From the NCBI RefSeq assembly GCF_017357405.1, contig NZ_CP071597.1, forward strand, positions 3,348,001 through 3,412,000: a stretch of 64,000 nucleotides of DNA, read 5' to 3'. How positions within the stretch are numbered: position 1 is the first letter of the stretch; every line of letters begins with the position of its first letter. The position numbers and the translations under genes were made by a program. Positions 34,547 through 45,180 of this stretch are shown piece by piece. The DNA comes from Halomontanus rarus (lineage in GTDB: Archaea > Halobacteriota > Halobacteria > Halobacteriales > Natrialbaceae). The notes under the pieces are model-generated. The model saw nothing but the letters and a program-made list of their open reading frames with translations. It was not told where the DNA came from and searched no databases.

Positions 34547-37500
34547 ATGGATGGGAGCGGTCTGCCGATTTCCGACGAGCAACTGCCGTTCGAGTTCGAC
34601 CCCGACGCCGTCGAGGACTGGGACGCCTTCGAGTTGCTCGAGCCCGCGGTTCAGGAATGGTGGCTCCGGGAGTTCGGCGAGTTCGTTCCCGAGAACGGCG
34701 GCTTCTTCACGCCGCCACAACGAGGGGCGATCCCGAAGATCCACGAGGGGACGAACACGCTAATCGCGGCGCCCACCGGGAGTGGTAAGTGTGTCAAGCC
34801 GGATACACCGATGATCGTCCAAGACGATGGGGAAGCGACTGTCCTTCGGGCGAGAGACCTTCTCGACCGCCGGAAGCGAAAAGTCACGGACGTCGACGAG
34901 GATGGGGAGTTACACACGAGTTCGATCGAGGCGTACTCGCTCGACGAGGATGAGCTGACGCTCCGTCAGTCGATGGTCTATTCGGAGGGATACGACGGGT
35001 CAATCCATCGAATTCGAACGTCGTACGGGAGGGAAGTCGAAGTCACACCGGATCATCCGCTCCTCGTCGAGACGTCGTCCGGACCCGAATGGCGGTCGGC
35101 GAGTACCATCGAAGCCGGCGATCGGATCGGTATCCCGACTCGTGTCGAACTCCCTGAACGAACGATCGACCTCGATGTCTGTGCCGCTCTGGATCGGCTT
35201 CGCTCGGAATTTCCGCTCGTCGCAACCGAAGCGGAATCGGATCGCATCGTCGCTCATCTCGAAGACGAAGCGCCGATCTCGGCGTTCGACGAGTCAGAAC
35301 GGTGGCTTGGAATGGCGCTTGCAGGTCTCTCACTGCCGGACGTGGCAGCTCACCTCTCTATCAGTGTTTCGTCCGTCTGGAAGCTGGTGACTGGCGAAAC
35401 CGAGTACCGTGCCGAGGAGTTTCTCGCGTTACTTCGGGCGGAGTGTACGCCGCTCGAACCTGGAGACGTACTCGTCAAAACCGACAACGGTCACGTTTCC
35501 CGTTTTCGCTATCCGACGACGCTCGATTCCGAACTCGCAGGGCTAGCTGCCTTCGTCCTCGCGGAGGGCTTGATCGGTGAGTACGATCGAGGCGCGTTCG
35601 TGACGATCTCGCAGAAAAATCGGACCGAACTACTCGAACAGGCAATGGAAACGATGCGAGATCGATTCGGTATCGAATTCGAGCGGAAGACGGAGATTGA
35701 CTACATTATTCCTAACACGGCGTTTTCCGTGTTCTTCTCAGAACTGCTGGATATCGAATCCGGTCCGGGTCGCGACGTACCGCTGCCGAACTGGGTGCTG
35801 AACGCGTCGAAACCGATCAAACGGTCGTTCCTCTCGACATTTTTGTCGCTAGAGGCCGAGATCCGATCCGACGAAGTTCGCCTCGTGCAGGCCAACGAGT
35901 TGAAGATAGAGCAGTTAACGTACCTCTTGCTCTCGTTCGGAATCCTCCCCGCTCGCGGTCGCCGGGAGAAGTACGCGACGAATACGGACGAACAGACTCG
36001 ACGAAAGTATCACTCGCTTACCGTTCGAGGGGTCGAGAATCTGTCCACGCTCCTGTCAGAGTGTTCGCTCGTCCATCCCAACGTCGACGAATTGAAAGCG
36101 CACGCGTCCAGACAGGGTAGCGGCAACCACATCGGACGACACGCGTTCGACTATCGGGATATTCGAGCGCTGTCGACGTACTTCGAGAACGATCGGGCGT
36201 TCAACGCCGAGCTCGGCAACATCTACGAAGTGGCCAGACGAAGCGGTTACCTCACGGAACGAGCACTGAAAACACTGTCTGCGAAACTCCAGTCGCTTCC
36301 GTCTGACGAGACGACGCGCGAACTCGCGGCGATAATCGACGACAGACTGGATCGAAACGTTGCCTGGGTCACCGTCGAATCGAACGAAACATCACACTAC
36401 AGCGGTCGGATCGTCGATCTCAGTGTTCCAGACACGCACAACTTCGTCGGTGGCCGCGGCGGAGTATACCTCCACAACACACTCGCGTCGTTCACGTCGA
36501 TTATCGACGAACTCTATCGGCGCGACCGCAAGCCACCCGCCGGCCTCGAGAACTCCGTCTACTGCCTCTACATCTCGCCGCTGAAGTCGCTGGCCAACGA
36601 CATCCACCGCAACCTCGAGGTGCCACTCGAGGGGATCACGTCGATCCTCGAGGAGCGCGGCGAGGACGTGGGCGAGATCCGCCACGCCATCCGCCACGGC
36701 GACACCTCCTCGAGCGACCGCCAGAAGATGCTCGAGGAGACCCCCCACATTCTGAACACGACGCCCGAAACCCTCGCGATCCTGTTGAACTCCCCTAAAT
36801 TCCGGGAGAAGCTGCGGACCGTCGAGTACGTCATCGTCGACGAGATCCACTCGCTGGCCGGCGGGAAGCGCGGGACGCACATGGCGGTGAGCCTCGAGCG
36901 GCTGGCGGCGTTGACCCACGAGGAGTTCACGCGGATCGGGTGTTCGGCGACGATCGAGCCGCTGTCGCGGGTGGCGGAGTTTCTGGTGGGGCAGCGCGAG
37001 GCGCCACGCGCCTCGGACGAGCGAGCGGGGAGCGAAGCGACCCGTGAGCCAGGCGCGGCGCCACGCGCCTCGGAAAGAGGAGCGGGAAGCGGAGCGACCC
37101 GTGAGCCAGGCGCGGCGCCACGCGCCTCGGAAAGAGGAGCGGGAAGCGAAGCGACCCGTGAGCCAGGCGCGGCGCCACGCGCCTCGGAAAGAGGAGCGGG
37201 AAGCGAAGCGACCCGCGAGTCGAGCGAACCGGACGATCGAACGCGCGACTACGAGATCGTCGACGCTCGCTTCGCCCGCGAGTTCGACCTCGAGCTCGAG
37301 TGTCCCGCGGACGACCTGATCAACACGCCGCGTGACGTCGTGCAGGACCGGTTCTATCGAATGCTCCACGAGCACATTCAGGACCACACCAACACCCTCG
37401 TCTTCACGAACACGCGCTCGGGAGCCGAACGGGTCCTGCACAACCTCCGGGAGCGCTTCGACGACTACGACGAGGAGAACTCCGGCTGTCACCACGGCAG

Positions 37501-39262
37501 CCTCTCGAAGGAGGTCCGTCAGGGGATCGAATCCCGGCTGAAAGACGGCGACCTCGAGGTCGTCACCTCTTCGACCAGCCTCGAGCTGGGGATCGACATG
37601 CCCCACGTGGATCTGGTGGTGCAGGTCGGCTCTCCGAAGAGCGTTGCGGCGCTGCTCCAGCGGGTCGGCCGCGCGGGCCACCGCGTCGGCCAGACGGTGA
37701 CGGGACGGGTGATCGCGCTCGACCGGGACGAACTCGTCGAGTGCGCGGTGATGCTCAAGAAGGCCGAGGAGGGGTTCGTCGATTCGGTGTCGATCCCCGA
37801 GAACGCCCAGGACGTCGCCGCCCAGCACGTCTACGGGATGGCAATCGCCGAGATCCGCCCCGAACGCGAGGTGAAGGCGGTCCTCCGGCAGGCCTACCCC
37901 TACCGGAACTACGGCGAGGCCGAGTTCGAACAGCTCATGCGCTATCTGACCGCCGACTACGCCGGCCTCGAGGACCGGAACGTCTACGCGAAAGTCTGGC
38001 GCGACGAGAATGACCCGCCGGAGGGCGAGCACCACCACGAGTCGTTCCCCGTCGGCGAACCCCTGATCGGCAAACGCGGTCGACTCGCCCGCGTGATCTA
38101 CATGACCAACATCGGGACCATCCCCGACTCGTTCACCTGCGACGTCTCGACCCGCGGGAGCAACGAGTGGGTCGGCCAGCTCGACGAGAGCTACCTCGAC
38201 ACCCTCGAGAAGGGCGACGTCTTCGTCCTCGGCGGCGACCACTTCGAGTACCGCTACCGCCGGGGGTCGAAGGTGTACGTCGACCGCACGAGCGCGCGAC
38301 CCACCGTTCCGTCGTGGTACTCCGAGCGGCTTCCACTGTCGTACGATCTGGGCTGTGAGATCCTCGCCTTCCAGCGGGAGCTCCTCGAGCGCCACGAGTC
38401 GGGCGGGCCGCCAGCGGTCCGGGCGTGGCTGCGCGAACTGCCGCTGGACGACGACAGCGTCCGGGCGCTCGCGCGGCTGTTCGACTATCAGCTCCGGTAC
38501 GCCGGCCCCGAGAGCGTCTCGACCGACTCCCGGCTCGTGGTCGAGGTCGAGCGTGACCGCCAGGAGTACGAGCGCCACTACTACGTCCACTCGGCGTACG
38601 GGCGGAAGGTCAACGACGGGCTCTCGCGACTGCTGGCCTACGAGTGCGCCCAGGAGGCCACCGCCAACGTTCAGGTCGCCGTCGCCGACAACGGCTTCGT
38701 CCTCTCGATGCCGCTGAACCGCAAGGTCGACCTCGAGGGGATCCTCGAGGACCTCCGGCCCGAGGACGTCCGCGAGAAACTCCGGAACGCGCTCGCGGGC
38801 ACCGACCTCCTCCAGCGGTACTTCCGGATCAACGCCACCCGCTCGCTGATGATCCTCAAACGCTACAAGGGCTACGAGAAGTCCGCGAGCGAACAGCAGG
38901 TCTCCAGCGAGATGCTGCTGGGCTTCGCCGAAGATCTCGAGGAGTTCGCCGTGATCGAGGAAACGTATCGGGAGATCCTCGAGGACAAACTGAACGTCGC
39001 CGAAATCGAGGGGATCGTCGGGGCGATGGCGTCGGGCGACCTTGAGGTGAGCCGACACCTGCTCGACTCGCCGACCCCGCGGGCGTTCGGCCTCGCGACG
39101 CTCTCGGCCAGCGACGTCGTCCTCGCCGAAGACGAGAGCGCCGCCCTGCAGGCGTTCCACGAGCACGTGCTCGAGGAGATCGGCGAGGAGTCGCTGGCGG
39201 GGCTCTCCGGGACCGACGGCCGGTCCGGGACAGGGACCGGGACGGCGACCGGCGACGAGTGA
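34547..39262 (+). CDS. lhr: Lhr-type ATP-dependent DNA/RNA helicase with intein in Walker A
   Basis: A superfamily 2 helicase precursor of 1571 residues; after protein splicing the mature enzyme is about 1008. Helicase motifs are I (APTGSGK, then T after the intein), Ia (SPLKSLANDI), II (VDEIHSL, about 764), III (SAT), V (TSSTSLELGIDM) and VI (QRVGRAGHR, about 1037). These, with a long C-terminal Lhr-core region, place it in the Lhr family of DNA-repair helicases. Between motifs III and IV a 57-base in-frame repeat adds about 73 residues. The intein interrupts the ATP-binding loop, so the enzyme can only be active after splicing. Confidence 0.95.
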   Translation: MDGSGLPISDEQLPFEFDPDAVEDWDAFELLEPAVQEWWLREFGEFVPENGGFFTPPQRGAIPKIHEGTNTLIAAPTGSGKCVKPDTPMIVQDDGEATVLRARDLLDRRKRKVTDVDEDGELHTSSIEAYSLDEDELTLRQSMVYSEGYDGSIHRIRTSYGREVEVTPDHPLLVETSSGPEWRSASTIEAGDRIGIPTRVELPERTIDLDVCAALDRLRSEFPLVATEAESDRIVAHLEDEAPISAFDESERWLGMALAGLSLPDVAAHLSISVSSVWKLVTGETEYRAEEFLALLRAECTPLEPGDVLVKTDNGHVSRFRYPTTLDSELAGLAAFVLAEGLIGEYDRGAFVTISQKNRTELLEQAMETMRDRFGIEFERKTEIDYIIPNTAFSVFFSELLDIESGPGRDVPLPNWVLNASKPIKRSFLSTFLSLEAEIRSDEVRLVQANELKIEQLTYLLLSFGILPARGRREKYATNTDEQTRRKYHSLTVRGVENLSTLLSECSLVHPNVDELKAHASRQGSGNHIGRHAFDYRDIRALSTYFENDRAFNAELGNIYEVARRSGYLTERALKTLSAKLQSLPSDETTRELAAIIDDRLDRNVAWVTVESNETSHYSGRIVDLSVPDTHNFVGGRGGVYLHNTLASFTSIIDELYRRDRKPPAGLENSVYCLYISPLKSLANDIHRNLEVPLEGITSILEERGEDVGEIRHAIRHGDTSSSDRQKMLEETPHILNTTPETLAILLNSPKFREKLRTVEYVIVDEIHSLAGGKRGTHMAVSLERLAALTHEEFTRIGCSATIEPLSRVAEFLVGQREAPRASDERAGSEATREPGAAPRASERGAGSGATREPGAAPRASERGAGSEATREPGAAPRASERGAGSEATRESSEPDDRTRDYEIVDARFAREFDLELECPADDLINTPRDVVQDRFYRMLHEHIQDHTNTLVFTNTRSGAERVLHNLRERFDDYDEENSGCHHGSLSKEVRQGIESRLKDGDLEVVTSSTSLELGIDMPHVDLVVQVGSPKSVAALLQRVGRAGHRVGQTVTGRVIALDRDELVECAVMLKKAEEGFVDSVSIPENAQDVAAQHVYGMAIAEIRPEREVKAVLRQAYPYRNYGEAEFEQLMRYLTADYAGLEDRNVYAKVWRDENDPPEGEHHHESFPVGEPLIGKRGRLARVIYMTNIGTIPDSFTCDVSTRGSNEWVGQLDESYLDTLEKGDVFVLGGDHFEYRYRRGSKVYVDRTSARPTVPSWYSERLPLSYDLGCEILAFQRELLERHESGGPPAVRAWLRELPLDDDSVRALARLFDYQLRYAGPESVSTDSRLVVEVERDRQEYERHYYVHSAYGRKVNDGLSRLLAYECAQEATANVQVAVADNGFVLSMPLNRKVDLEGILEDLRPEDVREKLRNALAGTDLLQRYFRINATRSLMILKRYKGYEKSASEQQVSSEMLLGFAEDLEEFAVIEETYREILEDKLNVAEIEGIVGAMASGDLEVSRHLLDSPTPRAFGLATLSASDVVLAEDESAALQAFHEHVLEEIGEESLAGLSGTDGRSGTGTGTATGDE
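34790..36478 (+). mobile_element. Intein with LAGLIDADG-type homing endonuclease region
   Basis: 563 residues of the helicase precursor (82-644). The N-terminal Cys follows GSGK and the intein ends HN before Thr645. Block A starts CVKPDTP; block B has TPDHPLL; the C-terminal blocks read VTVESNETSHYSGRIVDLSV and THNFVGGRGGVYLHN. The endonuclease-like part contains GLAAFVLAEG and KRSFLSTFLSLEAE as two degenerate dodecapeptides, and an extra HTH-like stretch (LSLPDVAAHLSISVSSVW). Its DNA is visibly less GC-rich than the flanking extein, as expected for a mobile insert. Splicing residues look complete; endonuclease activity is uncertain. Confidence 0.93.
37001..37219. repeat. 57-bp in-frame tandem repeat (about 4 copies) in the helicase gene
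   Basis: Copies start at 37001, 37058, 37115 and 37172. Each encodes 19 residues of the form APRASERGAGSEATREPGA. The first copy is more diverged and closest to the single copy in the RND gene. Units contain the hairpin GAGGCGC-CAC-GCGCCTC or its variant and GCGGG...CCCGC arms. Confidence 0.92.
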
Positions 39263-39967
39263 TCGTCTCGCCGGTCGGAAACCCGCGATTCCGGCGACTT
39301 CGACCGATCCGACCGTTGAGCGGACGGCAGACCCTCGGTAGAGACTCGGTTCAACGTTCTACGACTCCCCGAACGGGGAGAGCCGGGGACCGATACCGAG
39401 CTGTAAAAACAAAAGACGGTTGTCGATGTGGTTTCGGCATCCAAGATAGTCTTTGGACGACTCTCCATCGATTTTCGCCGTCGATCGAAGAGCAAGTACG
39501 GTCTCTCCTCGCGGCGGCGAGGATCGACGGAGACGGTAGATTTTTGTCACGACCGGATAAACGACCGTAGTACATTGACGACGACCTCCCGGTCGAACTC
39601 GATTCGTCTCTGACGGCGTCGCGACGAATCAGGTCGGCTGGCTCGCCAACTGTGGGCGTCTCGAGGACACGGCCGGAATCGCGATCGGTCGCCGCCCCGT
39701 CGGGACGTCGCGCTTTTGGCACCCGGTTCCACGCCCTTCGGTTAGTCGCGCGTGGGCCGTTTTTCTCGGCCTCGAGCGCGCCCCGTAGGGCGTGGGCTGT
39801 CTCGTCTATCGACCGCTTCGAGCCACCGAACCCACGTCAATGTACACCACCGCGACGACACGATCGTATCGCTCTCACCGATTATCCGACCGCCTCGCCG
39901 AATCGCTCAGGATGCGCTTTCGCATTCGTCTTCGAGACCGCACTCTCACCGGCCAGGGGGTGTGGCG
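39263..39967. other. Long intergenic region with hairpins
   Basis: 705 bases without a supported gene. A CTCCCC/GGGGAG hairpin at 39365-39380 may help end the helicase transcript. A/T-richer DNA at 39400-39560 could hold promoters. A nested three-stem element lies at 39729-39795. Frames open across the region are Arg/Ser-rich and lack family character. Confidence 0.45.
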
Positions 39968-41161
39968 ATGACGGTGACCACTCCATCGGACGAGTACGAA
40001 CTCGCACTCGAGGCTCGAGTTACGGACGCTCGGTCGACCTACCGATTCCGGACCGCCGACGGCGTTCACTCCGCGCGCTCGTTTCGGGACGCGGAGCTCC
40101 TGTTACTCGAGGCGCTCTGGGACGTCGAACACGGCCCCGGCGACCTCTGCTGTCTGGAGGCGAACTACGGAACCGTCGGTGTCGTCCTCGCCGAGACCGC
40201 CGACTCGGTCGAGATGACCGAATCCGGTGCTCGAGCCGCCGCGCTGTGCCGACGGAACGCGCGAGCGAACGACGTCGAGGCGTCCGTGTCGCTGGTCGCA
40301 GGCCTCGCGACGCTCTTCCGTTCTCGCCCACATTCTCACCCGCACACACACTCGCGCTCGCGCTCCTTCGACACCGTCGTCTACGCGCCGAAACCGTACA
40401 CGCCGCTGTCGATCGGCAGTCAGCGCCTCGTCGACGCGCTTTCGGTACTTCGACCCGGTGGTCGCTTCTACTTCGCCGCCTCGAAACGATGCGGGCTCTC
40501 GCGCTACGAAACCCTCCTCGCCGAAATCGCGGCGAGCGTCGAGCGGGTGGCCAAACGAGATGGCGTCCACCTCCTCGAGGCGGTGCGTCCGGAGACGGTC
40601 GATCGACCGACGTACGTGACGCCGCGGACGCTCACGCCGACGGTCGACGGAACGTCGCTCTCGCTCGTCACGGTTCCGGGACTTTTCGCCGCCTCGGGGC
40701 TGGACGACGGGACGCGCCTGCTCCTCGAGACCTGCACGATCGGCGACGGCGAGCGCGTCCTCGATCTCTGCTGCGGCTACGGTCCGATCGGGACCTACGC
40801 CGCGAAGACCGCCGACTGCGAGGTGTGGCTCGCGGACGACGATCGGATCGCCACCCGGTGTGCAGAACGCAGCCTCCGCGAGTCCGGCGTCGACGGGACC
40901 GTGGTGACCGCCGATTGCCTCGCGGGCGTTCTCGACCAGTCATTCGACCGGGTGCTCTGTAACCCGCCGACGCACGCCGGCGACAGCGTTCTCTCGGACC
41001 TCTTCGCGGGGATCGCCCGCGTTCTCGAGCCGGAGGGTCGACTCACGCTGGTCCACCACCGCGACCTCGATCTCGGAGGGTACCTGACCGACGTCGGTAC
41101 CCCGACGACGCGCCGTGTCGGCGAGGCTCACGTCGTGATCGACGTGACGCCGGACCGGTAG
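39968..41161 (+). CDS. Class I methyltransferase, RsmC/RlmG-like tandem domains
   Basis: A predicted SAM-dependent methyltransferase of 397 residues with the two-domain layout of RsmC-type rRNA guanine-N2 methyltransferases. The N-terminal domain (about 1-210) has a degenerate SAM site (CCLEANYGTVGVVLAE). The C-terminal domain (about 235-390) has a full motif I (VLDLCCGYGPIGTYAA) and the catalytic NPPTHAG (about 326). A His/Ser-rich insertion (SHPHTHSRSRS) sits in the first domain. The ATG at 39968 starts MTVTTPSDEYELAL. The substrate, rRNA or another nucleic acid, is not determinable from sequence. Confidence 0.85.
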   Translation: MTVTTPSDEYELALEARVTDARSTYRFRTADGVHSARSFRDAELLLLEALWDVEHGPGDLCCLEANYGTVGVVLAETADSVEMTESGARAAALCRRNARANDVEASVSLVAGLATLFRSRPHSHPHTHSRSRSFDTVVYAPKPYTPLSIGSQRLVDALSVLRPGGRFYFAASKRCGLSRYETLLAEIAASVERVAKRDGVHLLEAVRPETVDRPTYVTPRTLTPTVDGTSLSLVTVPGLFAASGLDDGTRLLLETCTIGDGERVLDLCCGYGPIGTYAAKTADCEVWLADDDRIATRCAERSLRESGVDGTVVTADCLAGVLDQSFDRVLCNPPTHAGDSVLSDLFAGIARVLEPEGRLTLVHHRDLDLGGYLTDVGTPTTRRVGEAHVVIDVTPDR

Positions 41162-41251
41162 CCGGATCCGGTTCGCGATCGGATTCGCCGCTCGAGCGAC
41201 GACTCCCCTCGCTTCGACAGCTACAAACCGCCGATTCACGCACGGGTACGT

Positions 41252-42277
<1,026 letters not shown>

Positions 42278-42370
42278 CCGTCGTCCGTTCCGCCTTCACT
42301 GCTCCGCGGTCGATCCCGCTTCATCGCCCTCTCGTTTCCCTCGCTCTCGCCCTCGCCTGCGTTCTCTTTA

Positions 42371-43531
42371 TCACTCTTTCTCTCCCGCACCCTCCCGTTC
42401 GCTCTCGCCCTCGAGCGTCGCCCCGACGACCGCGTCCGCGAGTAACGCATCGGGATCGATGGCGACGTCCGCACCGGCACGCTCGAGGGCGTCGGCTCGC
42501 CCATCCTCGGCCACCACGACGACGCGAGCGTCCGTCGCCTCGCGGGCGGCGATCACCGTGTAGCCGTTCCGGGCGGCGTCACCCGTCGCGACGAAGACGG
42601 CCGTCGCCGTCTCGAGATCGGCTCGCTCGAGGATCGAGCCGTCGGTCGGGTCGCCGACGAGGACGTCGACGGCCGCGCCGTTCACCTGTTCGGCTCGCTC
42701 GAGTCGACTCGCGACCTCGTCGTCTGGCGTCACGACGAGAACCGCCGCGTGGGCAGCGAGCGCCGTCACGAAACGGGCGGTCGTCTCGTCGTAGCCGAGG
42801 ACGACGACCCGGGCGGATCGATCCGTCGGCCCGTTCGTTACTCGACTGCCGGTCCGTGAGAATCGTCGATCGATCGCCGGGCCGACCAGACTCCCGACGG
42901 TGACGGCGACGGTGGTCGGACCGAGGACGACCAGCGAGATCGCGAACAGGCGCGCGCCGTCGCTCGTCGGATGGACGTCGCCGTAGCCGACCGTGCTCGC
43001 GGTGACGAGCGTAAAGTAGACGGCGTCGACGACGGTCTCGACGCCCGTGAACTCGTCGCGGAGTGCGTACGCGCCGGCAGTTCCGTAACAGAAGACGCCC
43101 ACGATCGCGATCAGCGCGCCGAGTTGCGTCGCGTCGAGGGTGAGCGAACTCGAGCGGGTGAAGCGCTCGCTTGTGAAGACGAGGACGACGAGGCCGCCGA
43201 CCGAAACGACCACCAGCGGAACCGACAGGAGTCGCGACTGGGCGACGCCGTGGGCGGCCGAGAGGAACACGAGAATCGCCGCGGCGACGTACGCGAGCCG
43301 GTAGCCCCGTCGCATTCCCCACGCGGCGACGAGCAAGGCGAAGCCGACGACGGTTCCGCTGAATTCGGCCGCCGCCTGCAACTCGCCGAGCGTCCCGGTC
43401 GTTCCGATCGTCGGTTGGGTGACGATCGCGGCCACGCCGGTTCCGATCGAGACGAGCGCGATCGCCACGACGAGCCACACGGCGGCTCGCCCGCTCGGTC
43501 GCGGTCGATCCCGTCCGAGACGCTCGAGCAT
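42371..43531 (-). CDS. Potassium channel with NAD-binding RCK (TrkA-N) domain
   Basis: A 386-residue ion-channel protein. Four to six hydrophobic helices (about 18-160) lead to the pore filter TVGYGD (about 186-191) with a preceding pore helix, then a cytoplasmic RCK domain (about 235-375; VVVLGYDETTARFV Rossmann start, DPTDGSILERADLETA). The tail is Glu-rich. The filter marks K+ selectivity. The start is supported by a TTTTATCC box about 28 bases before the ATG at 43531, giving a leaderless message; a longer form to 43612 is unlikely. Confidence 0.9.
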   Translation of the reverse strand: MLERLGRDRPRPSGRAAVWLVVAIALVSIGTGVAAIVTQPTIGTTGTLGELQAAAEFSGTVVGFALLVAAWGMRRGYRLAYVAAAILVFLSAAHGVAQSRLLSVPLVVVSVGGLVVLVFTSERFTRSSSLTLDATQLGALIAIVGVFCYGTAGAYALRDEFTGVETVVDAVYFTLVTASTVGYGDVHPTSDGARLFAISLVVLGPTTVAVTVGSLVGPAIDRRFSRTGSRVTNGPTDRSARVVVLGYDETTARFVTALAAHAAVLVVTPDDEVASRLERAEQVNGAAVDVLVGDPTDGSILERADLETATAVFVATGDAARNGYTVIAAREATDARVVVVAEDGRADALERAGADVAIDPDALLADAVVGATLEGESEREGAGEKE

Positions 43532-43553
43532 GGGTGTTTCACCATGGCGGCGA

Positions 43554-43561
43554 GGATAAAA
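43554..43561 (-). promoter_or_regulatory. TATA box of the K+ channel gene
   Basis: TTTTATCC on the minus strand is centred about 28 bases before the ATG at 43531. Confidence 0.6.
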
Positions 43562-43777
43562 CACCGGTCGGCGCGGTGTCATCATCGAGGAACCGCGCCG
43601 ATCGGGCCTCACCGCCGAGGTCGAAGGAGAGGACGACGCCGTCGCGTTCGATCCTCGACGCCGCCCTCCGAGGAGGTAGCTCAGGATGCAGCCCGCGGGG
43701 CCGACGACGGCGACGTCGCACTCGAGGGGTCGGTCTCGGCGTCGCCGTGAGCGTCGACCTCGCTGCTGGCGTCCGCG

Positions 43778-45064
43778 TTAGTCGTCGTCGACGAGTTCGG
43801 TCGACTCGTCGGAGTCCGGTCCGACGGCGACGGAATCCGAGTCGACCAGCAGCGTATTCAGCGCGTCCGGAACGACGAGTACCTCGCTCCCGGTGGGAAC
43901 GGCCTCGGACACGGTCGGCTCGGCGCGCAGCAGACACTCCTCGACGACCGCCGGCGTGGCGCTGTTCGTGACGTACACCTCGTGCTCGCGGAGCACTCGT
44001 GCCACGACGAACGCCCGCTGTGCGCCCGGTTCGTACCCTTCGAGCATCTCGCGGTAGAGCGAGTCGGCGTCACTGGCCGTTCGCAACCGGTCGTAGAACC
44101 GCTGCTCGCCGGTTCCCTCGCCGACTCCCTCGGGCAGGGCGGCAGGGACGACGAGCCGACCCTCCTCGCGGAGCGGATTCCGGTCGCCGAGCGCGACGTA
44201 CGTCGCCGCTCGCGTCGCCTGGTAGAGGTTCGCGTCCTTCGGCGCGCCGACGCCGGCGACGACGGCGTCGTACTCGTCGTCCGGCGAAACCGGGACCGAG
44301 AGCGCGTCTCGAGCGACGTCGGCGAGTTCCGAGACGACGGCCCGATGGTCGCCGGCGCTCACGCCAAGGACGCCGTCGGGGCCGTGAGTCAGATTCAGGC
44401 TGAAGTCGACGCCGGCGAGGTCGCCCGAGCGGTCGAGGATCTCGCGGAACGGATTGTCGGCGATTCGACCCAGTCGGACGCCCTCCCTCGAGAGCACCTC
44501 GGGCCCGTGGGTGTACCGGATCAGCGACTCGCTCCCGGCGCCGACGACGACAGTCTTGGCCCCGCCGCTGAAGCCAGCGTACTGGTGGGGTTCGACGACG
44601 CCGGTCGAGAGGACGGTGTCGGCCGCCGCGACCGGTTCGCCGAGCTCCACTGGACGTCCGTCGACGGTACCGACTTCGACGACCGCGGTCGGGTCGTGGT
44701 TCACCGCGAGGTCGGCGTGCGGGCCGAGCATCTCCTCGAGTTCCGCGTCGGTCATCGGCCGGTGCAGTCCGAGGCCGACGACGACAGTTACCCGCTCGCG
44801 GTCGACGCCGCAGTCGGCGAGTTCCTCGAGGAGGGCCTCGAGCAGCAGGTCGTCCGGGACCGATCGCGTGAGGTCGGTGACGACGATGGCGACGTCGTCC
44901 GCGGGCTCGACGTGGTCGGCCAGCGGCGGGCCGTGCGGGTCGGCCAGCGCCGCGGCTGCAGCCTCGCGAACGTCGACCGGCTCGGCGCCCGACGGGTCGG
45001 CGACGGTGACGTCGCACTCGGGGAGTTCCACGTCGATCGTTCCGGTTCCGAGCGGGAGGTTCAT
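43778..45064 (-). CDS. larA: LarA-family (nickel-pincer) racemase/epimerase
   Basis: A 428-residue member of the lactate racemase LarA family, whose cofactor is a nickel-pincer nucleotide bound to Lys. The residues corresponding to those of the Lactobacillus enzyme are present with matching spacing: GLHRPM (His101), EPHQYAGFSGGAK (His160 and Lys170) and YTHGPEV (His186). DLTRSVPD (about 64) is also a family motif. The enzyme is therefore likely active, but family members act on various 2-hydroxy acids, so the substrate is open. No larB/C/E maturation genes are seen in this window. A second, more distant LarA-like protein is at 61087. Confidence 0.85.
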   Translation of the reverse strand: MNLPLGTGTIDVELPECDVTVADPSGAEPVDVREAAAAALADPHGPPLADHVEPADDVAIVVTDLTRSVPDDLLLEALLEELADCGVDRERVTVVVGLGLHRPMTDAELEEMLGPHADLAVNHDPTAVVEVGTVDGRPVELGEPVAAADTVLSTGVVEPHQYAGFSGGAKTVVVGAGSESLIRYTHGPEVLSREGVRLGRIADNPFREILDRSGDLAGVDFSLNLTHGPDGVLGVSAGDHRAVVSELADVARDALSVPVSPDDEYDAVVAGVGAPKDANLYQATRAATYVALGDRNPLREEGRLVVPAALPEGVGEGTGEQRFYDRLRTASDADSLYREMLEGYEPGAQRAFVVARVLREHEVYVTNSATPAVVEECLLRAEPTVSEAVPTGSEVLVVPDALNTLLVDSDSVAVGPDSDESTELVDDD

Positions 45065-45180
45065 AGGTGGTGTTCGACGCGGCAGAGGAAAAGTAGCGTC
45101 GTCGCGAGCGTCGGTGGGGTGGGACGGCTCGTGGATCGGACGCTTCGAATCGCCACTCTGCCACTTGCGGACCGAGGCGG

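Noticed and set aside
36392..39166. 924-codon minus-strand frame opposite the helicase
   Set aside because: Shadow of the helicase reading frame with repetitive Val/Leu/Glu composition and no domain.
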